From positions 1-46,211 of the forward strand of contig NZ_BMBS01000014.1 of assembly GCF_014634805.1 (NCBI RefSeq): DNA of 46,211 bases, in the 5' to 3' direction. Below are positions 11,398 to 19,136 of this stretch, one piece after another (the first letter of the stretch is position 1; each line of letters opens with the position of its first letter). The notes under the pieces are model-generated. The model was not told the DNA's origin and searched no databases. It saw nothing but the letters and a program-made list of their open reading frames with translations. A program made the position numbers and the translations under genes. This DNA is from Leuconostoc falkenbergense (GTDB lineage: Bacteria > Bacillota > Bacilli > Lactobacillales > Lactobacillaceae).

Positions 11398-12347
11398 ATT
11401 TAAACGATGTTGCGCGAAAGGCGCATGTCTCAAAAATGACAGTTAGCCGTGTAATTAATCATCCAGATCAAGTATCACCTGAAGTGATGACGCTAGTACA
11501 ACAAGCAATTGAAGCAGTCGGCTATGTGCCAAATCAAGTCGCACGGGCATTAGTCAACCAACGCCATTATGTCATTCGTTTCTTACTTTTAGAAGATGTT
11601 GCAACAGTTGAACCGAATTATGCCAAATTATTGATTCGATTAGCTCAAAATCTACAACAAAAAGGCTACACGCTGGAAATTAGCTTAGATATTACGGCAG
11701 AAACGAAAAGTATTGACGGCATCATTGTCAGCGGCTGGCGACAAGAAGATTTGTCGAAATTGCAAGCGCTTGACGTACCAGTCACACTTTATGGCGCAGC
11801 GCCAACAAATTGTCCCTTATCATCTGTTGACGTGGATAATCAGGCTGGGATTGAAAAAGCAACTAAATATATGTGGCGGCAGGGATATCGTGATATTTAT
11901 TATATTGGTTTATCGTTAGATTTACCCTTTGCTAAGCAACGTGAAGCTGGCTATCGAGCAGTTATGGCACAAAAAGGCGGTCGCGTTAGCGTTTATCAAA
12001 CTGAAAATCATGCCCACTTAGCGGACACATTAGTAACGAACTTAATGCACAATTTTCAATTACCAACTGCGATTGTTTGTGCGACTGATCGGATTGCACT
12101 TGGTGTGTTACGTGCGGTTCAGCGTGTTTATCATATTCCGCGTGAATGTGGCGTAATCGGATTCGACGGTGTGTTCATTGATCAGCTGACTCAGCCACAA
12201 TTAACCACTGTGAGACAACCGTTTGCCTTAATTGCTGAAAAAATTGTCGCACAAATCATTTCTCAGATTGAATCGGAAACTACCTTAGAAACAAACAATG
12301 TCAGCGTTTCGCCAGATATTGTTGTTCGGGAGACAACAAGTCTGTGA
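11391..12347 (+). CDS. LacI/GalR-family regulator (second of a tandem pair)
   Basis: This 318-residue LacI-family protein has the helix-turn-helix LNDVARKAHVSKMTVSRVIN (about 4-23), the hinge around VGYVPNQVARAL and a sensor domain with the usual VDVDNQAG and CATDRIALGVLRA segments. Its ATG lies inside the end of malR (7-base overlap). Its recognition helix (MTVSRVIN) differs from that of the first regulator (STVSRALA). The two could therefore prefer different operators, or act as repressor and antagonist. Tandem LacI genes in a maltose cluster suggest separate responses to maltose and isomaltose, but this is inference. A simple duplication is unlikely because the two proteins share little beyond family motifs. 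Confidence 0.86.
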   Translation: MVNLNDVARKAHVSKMTVSRVINHPDQVSPEVMTLVQQAIEAVGYVPNQVARALVNQRHYVIRFLLLEDVATVEPNYAKLLIRLAQNLQQKGYTLEISLDITAETKSIDGIIVSGWRQEDLSKLQALDVPVTLYGAAPTNCPLSSVDVDNQAGIEKATKYMWRQGYRDIYYIGLSLDLPFAKQREAGYRAVMAQKGGRVSVYQTENHAHLADTLVTNLMHNFQLPTAIVCATDRIALGVLRAVQRVYHIPRECGVIGFDGVFIDQLTQPQLTTVRQPFALIAEKIVAQIISQIESETTLETNNVSVSPDIVVRETTSL

Positions 12348-12367
12348 TGATGTTACCGTTAACATTG

Positions 12368-12425
12368 TACAAACGCTTCCATTAATTATTAAAATGTTTT
12401 ATACTATAAAATGTAAACGGTTACA
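12368..12425 (+). promoter_or_regulatory. Promoter with two operators ahead of the MFS-maltose phosphorylase operon
   Basis: The -35 box TTCCAT (12377-12382) and -10 box TATACT (12400-12405) are 17 bases apart. Operator one (TACAAACGCTTCCA, 12368-12381) covers the -35 box. Operator two (TGTAAACGGTTACA, 12412-12425) covers the start point. The remaining leader (12426-12557, about 130 bases) shows no gene. Confidence 0.7.
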
Positions 12426-12557
12426 TATAATGTTGTTTCAAACATGTGTCCAAATTCTAATGAAGAAGATACAATTTTATCGCGAATTGTTCAAAGAATT
12501 GGTGCATGATTAGAGCAAACAAGTTATGTTTCAAAATAATTTTTGGAGGAAGTAATT

Positions 12558-13910
12558 ATGGCAGATAAGCAAAAAGGGCAGGGGCTGCCCAACTTGCCGC
12601 TGAGAACCATATGGATGCTGAGTTTTGGATTTTTGGGCGTGCAGATGGCATTCTCATTGCAGAGTTCCCAAATGGGACGTATTTTTCAGACATTGGGTGC
12701 TGATCCCACTAAGTTAGGATTTTTCTTTATCCTACCACCGTTGGCAGGATTGTTCGTACAACCACTTGTTGGTTATTTCTCAGATCGCACATGGACAAAA
12801 CGTTTTGGTCGTCGTATGCCTTATTTATTGGTTGGCGCTCTTGTGTCAGTCATCGTGATGTTCTTGTTGCCTAACTCAGGTAGTTTTGGTTTTTCAACTA
12901 CTGCTGGGTTATGGTTTGGGGCTATCACAATTTTGTTCATGGATTTGAGTTCTAACGTTGCGATGCAGCCCTTCAAGATGGTTGTTGGTGACATGGTTAA
13001 TGAAGACCAAAAGTCATACGCATACTCAATTCAAAGCTTCTTATCTAATACAGGATCTGTGTTGGCAACCATTTTCCCATTCTTGCTGACAGCGATTGGT
13101 GTTGCTAACACAGCGCCTAAAGGTCAAGTGCCAGCATCTGTAATTATTTCATTCTATGTTGGTGCAATCGTCTTAGTTGTCTTTTCACTGATTGCGGTCT
13201 TTAACGTAAAAGAATACGATGATGCCACTTATGAGTTATATCATGGCTATGCTTTGAACACACCAAATGATGGTGAAGGTGGCTTCTTAACTTTGTTAAA
13301 GCGCGCGCCAAAAACATTTTGGATGGTTACTTTGACTCAGTTCTTTTGCTGGATGGCATTCCAATATTTGTGGACATACGGTACTGGTGCTGTGGCAGAC
13401 AATATTTTCCATGCAACTGATCCAACAACGGCTGGTTACCAAAATGGTGGAAACTGGTTTGGTATCATGTCAGCGGTTTATGCCATTGCAGCCGTCGTGT
13501 GGTCGCTAGTATTATCAAAGATTCCAGCAAACAAAAACAAAACAGGTTATGCTTTGTCACTATTTTTGGGGGCAATTGGTTTCACATCAGTGTTCTTTAT
13601 TCACTCACAGTATTTGTTGATTGGCTCATTTATTTTAATCGGTATTTCATGGGCAGGTATGATGGCATACCCATTCATTATGGTAACCAACGCATTGCCT
13701 GGTGATCACATGGGGACTTATCTAGGACTGTTTAACGGCTCAATTTGCTTACCACAAATTGTAGCCTCGGTTGCTAGTTTTGCACTATTCCCCGCACTTG
13801 GTTCACATTTCCCATCAATGATCTTAGTATCCGGAATCTTAATGTTAATTGGTGCTGTTAGTGTTGGGTTTATCAATGAAATTCACAGTAATCCAGTAGA
13901 TGCACAATAA
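12558..13910 (+). CDS. MFS glycoside:cation symporter (SLC45/GPH-like), probable maltose or isomaltose carrier
   Basis: This 450-residue, roughly twelve-span membrane protein uses ATG 12558 with GGAGGAAG just upstream. It shows the MFS loop 2-3 signature as DRTWTKRFGRRMP (about 75-88), preceded by GFFFILPPLAGLFVQPLVGYFS. This pattern is shared with plant and bacterial sucrose/maltose carriers of the SLC45-like group. It is followed in the same operon by maltose phosphorylase, epimerase and beta-phosphoglucomutase, so maltose is the natural substrate. That gives the cell an ATP-free route alongside the ABC importer. A close paralogue lies at 20884-22227. Substrate remains inference from context. 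Confidence 0.85.
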   Translation: MADKQKGQGLPNLPLRTIWMLSFGFLGVQMAFSLQSSQMGRIFQTLGADPTKLGFFFILPPLAGLFVQPLVGYFSDRTWTKRFGRRMPYLLVGALVSVIVMFLLPNSGSFGFSTTAGLWFGAITILFMDLSSNVAMQPFKMVVGDMVNEDQKSYAYSIQSFLSNTGSVLATIFPFLLTAIGVANTAPKGQVPASVIISFYVGAIVLVVFSLIAVFNVKEYDDATYELYHGYALNTPNDGEGGFLTLLKRAPKTFWMVTLTQFFCWMAFQYLWTYGTGAVADNIFHATDPTTAGYQNGGNWFGIMSAVYAIAAVVWSLVLSKIPANKNKTGYALSLFLGAIGFTSVFFIHSQYLLIGSFILIGISWAGMMAYPFIMVTNALPGDHMGTYLGLFNGSICLPQIVASVASFALFPALGSHFPSMILVSGILMLIGAVSVGFINEIHSNPVDAQ

Positions 13911-13914
13911 TGGC

Positions 13915-13972
13915 TAACGCTTCGGCGTTAATATGTGCGATCGGTCGTCGTAGATATTAGCGCTGAAGCTAA
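13915..13972 (+). other. Paired intercistronic hairpins between the MFS gene and maltose phosphorylase
   Basis: Hairpin one is TAACGC-TTCG-GCGTTA (13915-13930), a six-pair stem closed by a UUCG tetraloop. Hairpin two is TTAGC-GCTGAA-GCTAA (13957-13972). The two halves also complement each other (GCTAACGC...GTTAATA against TATTAGCGC...AAGC), so one long imperfect stem is an alternative fold. No T tract follows. The likely role is control of message stability or read-through between the carrier and the phosphorylase. Confidence 0.6.
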
Positions 13973-14004
13973 GCATTAGAAAAATTGAAGAGGTAGAAAG
14001 TCTT

Positions 14005-16263
14005 ATGAAACGAATTTTTGAAGTTGATCCTTGGACAGTTACATCACATGATTTGAATCCCGAAGATAAACGTCTCCAAGAATCTATGACGAGTTTGGGC
14101 AACGAATACATGGGCATGCGTGGCATGTTCGAAGAAGTCTATTCCGGTGACACACATCAAGGAATTTACGTTGGTGGTGTTTGGTTCCCAGATAAAACAC
14201 GTGTTGGTTGGTGGAAAAATGGTTATCCACTTTACTTTGGAAAAGCTATCAATGCGCTAAACTATGTCAAAGCAGACATTTACGTTGATGGCAATCAAGT
14301 TGATCTAGCTAAGAATGATGTGACTGATTTTGAAGTATCATTGGATATGAAAAATGGTGTTTTGAATCGAACGTTTACTGTGTTTGGCGTAACGTTTAAA
14401 ATCACGCGCTTAGTTTCAGCAGCAGTGAAGGAATTGGCAGATATTCACTATGAGTTGTCATCTGCTGATGGTCAAACGCACACAATTCGTTTTGATGCTA
14501 GTATCGACGCTGACGTTGTCAATGAAGATTCAAATTATGATGAAAAGTTTTGGCAAGTTTTGGATGCAGGGAATGACACTAATTCATCATTTATCGCTAC
14601 GCAAACGATTGAAAATCCGTTTGGTGTGCCACAATTTACAGTTGTTGCCCGTCAGAGCTTTGTTGGCGGTGAAAAGCATGGTGTGAACCGTTCTGAAAAA
14701 GAAGTGACTGATAACTTTGACATTGAAGTACCAGCTAAAGGTTCAGTTAGTTTTGAAAAGCGCGTGATTGTGACAACTTCGCGTGATTATGATAGCCTAG
14801 CTCAAGTGATTAAAGCAGGTGAAACACTAACTGCGGATCTTGCCACACAAACATACGACGATATCTATACTGCACATGCGCAAGAATGGGCTAATCGTTG
14901 GGAAAAAGCTGATGTTCAAATTGAAGGAGATGATGCGGCGCAGCAAGGTATTCGCTTCAACCTATTCCAGTTATTCTCAACTTACTATGGTAATGATCCA
15001 CGCTTGAATATCGGACCAAAAGGTTTCACTGGCGAGAAGTACGGTGGTGCCACGTATTGGGACACCGAAGCATTTGCCATTCCTGTTTACCTTGGTGTTG
15101 CTGATCCGTCTGTGACCCGTTCATTGCTACAATATCGTTTTGATCAGTTGGATGGTGCATTCCATAATGCCAAAGAACAAGGCTTAAAGGGTGCTTTGTA
15201 CCCAATGGTGACCTTTGATGGTATTGAGTCACACAACGAGTGGGAAATTACTTTTGAAGAAATTCACCGTAATTCGACAATTGCTTATGCGATTTATAAT
15301 TATACAAACATCACAGGAGATCACTCATGGCTTGATGGTGATGGCGCACAAGTTTTGTATAATATCGCACGCTTCTGGGCAGATCGTGTCCACTATTCTG
15401 CCCGAAACGATCAGTACATGATTCATGGTGTTACGGGTCCCAACGAGTATGAAAACAATGTTAATAACAATTTCTATACAAATTGGATGGCTAAGTGGGT
15501 TTTGCAATACTCACTTGAACACTACGATGAAATTAATGCTGATGAAAAAGCTAAGTTGGCTTTGACGGATGAAGAATTAGCAAAGTGGCAAGAAATTGTT
15601 GATAAAATGTATTTGCCAGAGGCTGATGTTGATACCAAGACAGGTAAAAAGCATATCTTTGTTCAACATGATACATTCTTGGATAAAGATTTGACACCAA
15701 TCGCTGATATGCCACAAGACATTCGTCCAATTAACCAAAACTGGTCATGGGATCGCATTTTGCGCTCGCCATATATTAAGCAATCTGATACATTACATGC
15801 TATGTTCTATTTCCCAGACGCGTTTACAGAAGAAGAAAAGCGTAACAACTTTGAATTCTATGAACCATTGACAGTGCATGAGTCATCATTGTCGCCTTCT
15901 GTTCACTCAATTTTGGCTGCTGACTTACAAATGGAAGATAAAGCAGTTGAAATGTACGAACGTGCGGCCCGTTTGGACTTAGATAATTATAATAATGATA
16001 CGTCAGATGGTTTGCATATAACCGCTATGACAGGTTCATGGTTAGCGATTGTGCAAGGATTTGCCGGCATGCGTGTTCGTGATGGTAAACTCCACTTGAA
16101 GCCATTCTTACCAAAGAATTGGACAAAATATGCTTTCCGTTTGGTATTCCGCGGTCATGTTTTGGAAGTGTCAGTCGATGGTCAAGGTGCACATGTTGAC
16201 TTGATTTCAGGTGAACCATTAGTGATTGACCTATCAGGGCAAGATGTCGAATTGACAAAGTAA
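14005..16263 (+). CDS. mapA: Maltose phosphorylase (GH65)
   Basis: This 752-residue cytoplasmic enzyme converts maltose and phosphate to beta-glucose-1-phosphate and glucose. It has the three-part GH65 layout: N-terminal beta-sandwich (about 1-270), alpha/alpha barrel and a short C-terminal beta domain. The catalytic acid lies in VTGPNEYENNVNNN as Glu481, matching Glu487 of the Lactobacillus brevis enzyme by motif. The length is also nearly the same as that enzyme. The HESSLSPSVHS segment, part of the phosphate-binding region in the family, is present near 626-636. The gene sits between the carrier and the epimerase/beta-phosphoglucomutase genes, the standard maltose-phosphorolysis order. Trehalose and kojibiose phosphorylases share the fold, but context favours maltose. 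Confidence 0.93.
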   Translation: MKRIFEVDPWTVTSHDLNPEDKRLQESMTSLGNEYMGMRGMFEEVYSGDTHQGIYVGGVWFPDKTRVGWWKNGYPLYFGKAINALNYVKADIYVDGNQVDLAKNDVTDFEVSLDMKNGVLNRTFTVFGVTFKITRLVSAAVKELADIHYELSSADGQTHTIRFDASIDADVVNEDSNYDEKFWQVLDAGNDTNSSFIATQTIENPFGVPQFTVVARQSFVGGEKHGVNRSEKEVTDNFDIEVPAKGSVSFEKRVIVTTSRDYDSLAQVIKAGETLTADLATQTYDDIYTAHAQEWANRWEKADVQIEGDDAAQQGIRFNLFQLFSTYYGNDPRLNIGPKGFTGEKYGGATYWDTEAFAIPVYLGVADPSVTRSLLQYRFDQLDGAFHNAKEQGLKGALYPMVTFDGIESHNEWEITFEEIHRNSTIAYAIYNYTNITGDHSWLDGDGAQVLYNIARFWADRVHYSARNDQYMIHGVTGPNEYENNVNNNFYTNWMAKWVLQYSLEHYDEINADEKAKLALTDEELAKWQEIVDKMYLPEADVDTKTGKKHIFVQHDTFLDKDLTPIADMPQDIRPINQNWSWDRILRSPYIKQSDTLHAMFYFPDAFTEEEKRNNFEFYEPLTVHESSLSPSVHSILAADLQMEDKAVEMYERAARLDLDNYNNDTSDGLHITAMTGSWLAIVQGFAGMRVRDGKLHLKPFLPKNWTKYAFRLVFRGHVLEVSVDGQGAHVDLISGEPLVIDLSGQDVELTK

Positions 16264-16274
16264 TAAGCATGATG

Positions 16275-16294
16275 ATGAGCGAGGAATCGCTCAT
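16275..16294 (+). other. Intercistronic hairpin after maltose phosphorylase
   Basis: ATGAGCGA-GGAA-TCGCTCAT is a perfect 8-bp stem with a GNRA-type tetraloop. It lies between the maltose phosphorylase stop and the epimerase ribosome site. No T run follows, so it is more likely a stability or processing element than a terminator. Confidence 0.65.
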
Positions 16295-16319
16295 TTGCTG
16301 TATAGCAGGAAAGGATATC

Positions 16320-17303
16320 ATGAAAGTAGTAGAGAAGGATTTTGGGCAATTACCTGACGGAAAAGTCGTGACGGCGTTTACCCTAGAAAATATCAATCAC
16401 ACACAGATTACTGCGATTTCATACGGGGCAACTTGGCAATCGTTTTCCGTTGAACGTGACGGTGTCAAACAAGAATTGTTAGTACAATTTGATGATTTAG
16501 CCGCGTATTTGGATAATCCATTACATTTTGGAAACACAATTGGTCGTGTTGGTGGCCGTTTATCAAAAACTGATTATGATATTAATGGGGCACATTTTAC
16601 ATTAACGCCAAATGATCATGGCAATGTTTTACACTCTGGCATCAATGGTTTTGACGCGGTTAATTGGCACGGTGAAGCAAGAAATTTGGGTACAGCGGCG
16701 GAAATTAATTTTACACGTACCTTTGATGATGAATTTGCCGGTCAATTAGCTGCCCAAGTGACTTATCGATTGGACGATGAAGATCGTCTAGATATTATAT
16801 TTAGTGGCGTTTCAACCGAGAATACATTGTTCAACCCAATGACGCACGTATACTTTAATTTAGTTGGCAAGGATCAAGATATTAGTCAGCATAAATTACA
16901 AATTGCGTCACGTCAACATCTTGAAGTTGATAACAACACGATTCCAACCGGTAACGTGATTGATAATCAAAATACAAAATTTGATTTTGCGCATTTACAC
17001 GCCTTGGGACAAGAGCATTATGATGATGCTTGGGTATTAGATCCAAGCCGTCAAGGGGAAGGTGTAGGACTAACTTCACCCGATGAAAGTTTGACCTTGA
17101 CAGTGGATTCAGATCGCAATGGTGTTGTTGTATTCACTGCCAATCCTGACGATAGCAGTGACATTAAAACAGCGCTTGCTATTGAGATGCAGACTTTGCC
17201 TGATGCGGTTAATCATGAAGGCTTTGGCGATATTGTTTTGCCAGCAAATGAAACAAAAACATATACTGTAACTTACCAAATTAAAAAAAGTGAGGATAAA
17301 TAA
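16320..17303 (+). CDS. galM: Aldose 1-epimerase (mutarotase)
   Basis: This 327-residue cytoplasmic enzyme interconverts alpha and beta anomers of hexoses. The ATG at 16320 follows AGGAAAGG; upstream in-frame ATG codons lie in the hairpin leader and lack a ribosome site. Conserved GalM features are NTIGRVGGR (about 77-85), HSGINGFD with the first catalytic-site His, NPMTHVYFNL with the second His, and AIEMQTLPDAVNH containing the catalytic Glu. In this operon it would equilibrate glucose anomers released by maltose phosphorylase and the alpha-glucosidases before phosphorylation by glucokinase. It is followed after two bases by the beta-phosphoglucomutase gene, whose ribosome site lies in its last codons. 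Confidence 0.9.
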   Translation: MKVVEKDFGQLPDGKVVTAFTLENINHTQITAISYGATWQSFSVERDGVKQELLVQFDDLAAYLDNPLHFGNTIGRVGGRLSKTDYDINGAHFTLTPNDHGNVLHSGINGFDAVNWHGEARNLGTAAEINFTRTFDDEFAGQLAAQVTYRLDDEDRLDIIFSGVSTENTLFNPMTHVYFNLVGKDQDISQHKLQIASRQHLEVDNNTIPTGNVIDNQNTKFDFAHLHALGQEHYDDAWVLDPSRQGEGVGLTSPDESLTLTVDSDRNGVVVFTANPDDSSDIKTALAIEMQTLPDAVNHEGFGDIVLPANETKTYTVTYQIKKSEDK

Positions 17304-17305
17304 AA

Positions 17306-17977
17306 ATGGCTAAATTTTCAGATATTAAAGGTTTTGCCTTTGATTTAGATGGAGTTATTGCTGACACGGCGCGCTTTCATGGTGAAGCTTGGCATCAAAC
17401 AGCTGATGAGGTTGGCACAACTTGGACACCAGAATTGGCTGAAGGTTTGAAGGGCATCAGTCGCATGGCTTCCTTGCAAATGATTTTGGATGCTGGAGAT
17501 CATGCCAATGATTTTTCTCAAGCAGATAAAGAAGCATTAGCAGAAAAGAAAAATCATAATTATCAACAACTCATTTCAACATTGACTGAAGATGATATTT
17601 TGCCTGGCATGAAAGATTTCATTCAATCAGCTAAGGCAGCTGGCTATACAATGTCGGTGGCATCAGCTTCTAAAAACGCACCAATGATTCTAGATCATTT
17701 GGGATTGACCGAGTATTTTGTTGGCATTGTTGATCCCGCCACTTTGACAAAGGGAAAACCTGATCCTGAAATCTTCGTTCGTGCTGCGGAGGTCTTACAT
17801 TTAGATCCAGAAAATGTCATTGGATTGGAAGATTCAACTGCTGGTATTGCGTCAATCAATGGGGCAGGTGAGACATCATTAGCCATTGGTAACGCAGATG
17901 TTTTGTCAGGAGCGGACTTGAATTTTGAGTCAACTTCAGAAGTGACGTTGGCAAATATTGAAGCTAAAATGCAATAG
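17306..17977 (+). CDS. pgmB: Beta-phosphoglucomutase
   Basis: This 223-residue HAD-superfamily enzyme isomerises beta-glucose-1-phosphate to glucose-6-phosphate. The first HAD motif FDLDGVIADTARFH supplies nucleophile Asp13 and acid/base Asp15. The cap region follows, then SVASASKNAP (motif 2), KGKPDPEIF (motif 3 Lys) and GLEDSTAGI with the metal-binding Glu-Asp pair. The size is that of Lactococcus PgmB. As last gene of the carrier-phosphorylase-epimerase operon it links phosphorolysis to the central pathway at the cost of no ATP for one of the two glucose units. A bidirectional terminator lies directly after it. Confidence 0.94.
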   Translation: MAKFSDIKGFAFDLDGVIADTARFHGEAWHQTADEVGTTWTPELAEGLKGISRMASLQMILDAGDHANDFSQADKEALAEKKNHNYQQLISTLTEDDILPGMKDFIQSAKAAGYTMSVASASKNAPMILDHLGLTEYFVGIVDPATLTKGKPDPEIFVRAAEVLHLDPENVIGLEDSTAGIASINGAGETSLAIGNADVLSGADLNFESTSEVTLANIEAKMQ

Positions 17978-17983
17978 ATGATG

Positions 17984-18021
17984 AAAAGAGTGTCAGTGTT
18001 TTTATACACTGACACTCTTTT
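17984..18021. terminator. Bidirectional terminator between pgmB and the broken LacI gene
   Basis: A perfect 15-bp inverted repeat (17984-17998 with 18007-18021) begins with AAAAGAGTG and ends with CACTCTTTT around an 8-base loop. A and T flanks allow termination on both strands, which suits the convergent genes. Confidence 0.88.
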
Positions 18022-18027
18022 GTTGTT

Positions 18028-19020
18028 TTAATTAATGTTTGCCACTGTACCACCTTGTTTAATTGTGATATCAGTAAAAGTGACGGTATGCGGCGAGAGG
18101 GTGTGATCAGCGAGAGCCATAATAGCTAATTCTCCCATTTGTGCAAAGTTTTGCTGCGCAGCCGTTAAGATAGGACGTGTTAATTGGGTTAATTCTGTCC
18201 CATCGATGGTCACAATTGATAGATCTTGAGGGACAGCAATGCCAGCATCTTTTGCACCATTGAGTAAGCCAATGCTAATAATGTCCGCTGAGCCAATAGC
18301 AGCAGTAAAAGGTAAAGGCGCACCGAATTTTTTGATAGCGTCTAAGCCAGTTTGATAATCATTATCAACGCCCCAGATGAATTCGGGATTATAGGTAATA
18401 CCATGATCTAACAGTGCATCAATAAAACCTTTTCGCCTTAAAACTGCAACAATAGGATCTGGATTGGACGCGCCAATTAAGGCCATTTTGCGGTGTCCTT
18501 GATTGTATAAATAATCCACGATAGTGTGCATCATAGCGTAGTTATCAGAGGAAATAGAGGGAATCACATTATTGAGTTGGTTAGAGACACTCAGCAAGCG
18601 TACGTCAGCCTTTGTTAAGACCTCAAAAACAGGATCTTCGATATCAATGGCTAACATGACAACTGCCAATAGTTGCCGGGAAAGCAATGATTTAACAGTT
18701 TTGATTTGCTGCTAGCTGTCCGTTTCAACGAAAGCAATTAACAGTTCATAGTCTAATTCGAAAGCCTTTGCTTGCATGCCTTTAATGATTTCATCAGCAA
18801 AGTTAGTATGCGTGGTTGGCACTAATACACCAATGACGCGGCTTTCTTTTTGTGATAAATCGGCGGCTGATTGATTCTTATAGTATCCCATTTCGTGAGC
18901 TAATTGCCGAACACGTTGTGCTGTTGCCTCACTAAAACGCCCACGATTAGTTAAAATACGTGAGACGGAAGCGGCTGAAATACCAGCTTTATTTGCAATA
19001 TCTTTGATTGTAATAGCCAT
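18028..19020 (-). pseudogene. LacI/GalR-family regulator interrupted by an amber codon
   Basis: The reading frame spans 331 codons in one frame, the normal LacI size, but codon 103 is TAG (18714-18712). The N part encodes helix-turn-helix IKDIANKAGISAASVSRILT (about 4-23), the hinge region and the first sensor strand, ending FVETDS. After the stop the frame continues QQIKTVKSLLSRQLLAVV and then the rest of a sensor domain to a normal end. A single C-to-T change from CAG would explain it. The gene is divergent from the GH13_31 module at 19137, whose promoter still carries two operators, so it was probably the local repressor. A 102-residue DNA-binding fragment could still be made. Suppression or sequencing error cannot be excluded. 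Confidence 0.85.
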
Positions 19021-19045
19021 AAGTTATATTATAACCCAAAATAAG

Positions 19046-19096
19046 TTGACAAACGAAATGAAAGCGGTTACAATATTAATTGCGTAAACGTTTACT
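19046..19096 (+). promoter_or_regulatory. Strong promoter with two operators ahead of the second glucosidase module
   Basis: A consensus -35 box TTGACA (19046-19051) is 17 bases from a near-consensus -10 box TACAAT (19069-19074). Operator one (TGAAAGCGGTTACA, 19059-19072) fills the spacer and -10 box. Operator two (19083-19096) contains the perfect palindrome GTAAACGTTTAC and covers the start region. This is the strongest promoter seen in the sugar cluster, and its likely repressor gene is broken. Confidence 0.78.
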
Positions 19097-19136
19097 CAAA
19101 TATTAAAAAGGTAATTAGGAATCATGAGGCATGATA

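Noticed and set aside
13914-14126. Antisense ORF overlapping the start of mapA
   Set aside because: It has no ribosome site, and its upstream part is explained by the hairpin repeats and the phosphorylase coding sequence.
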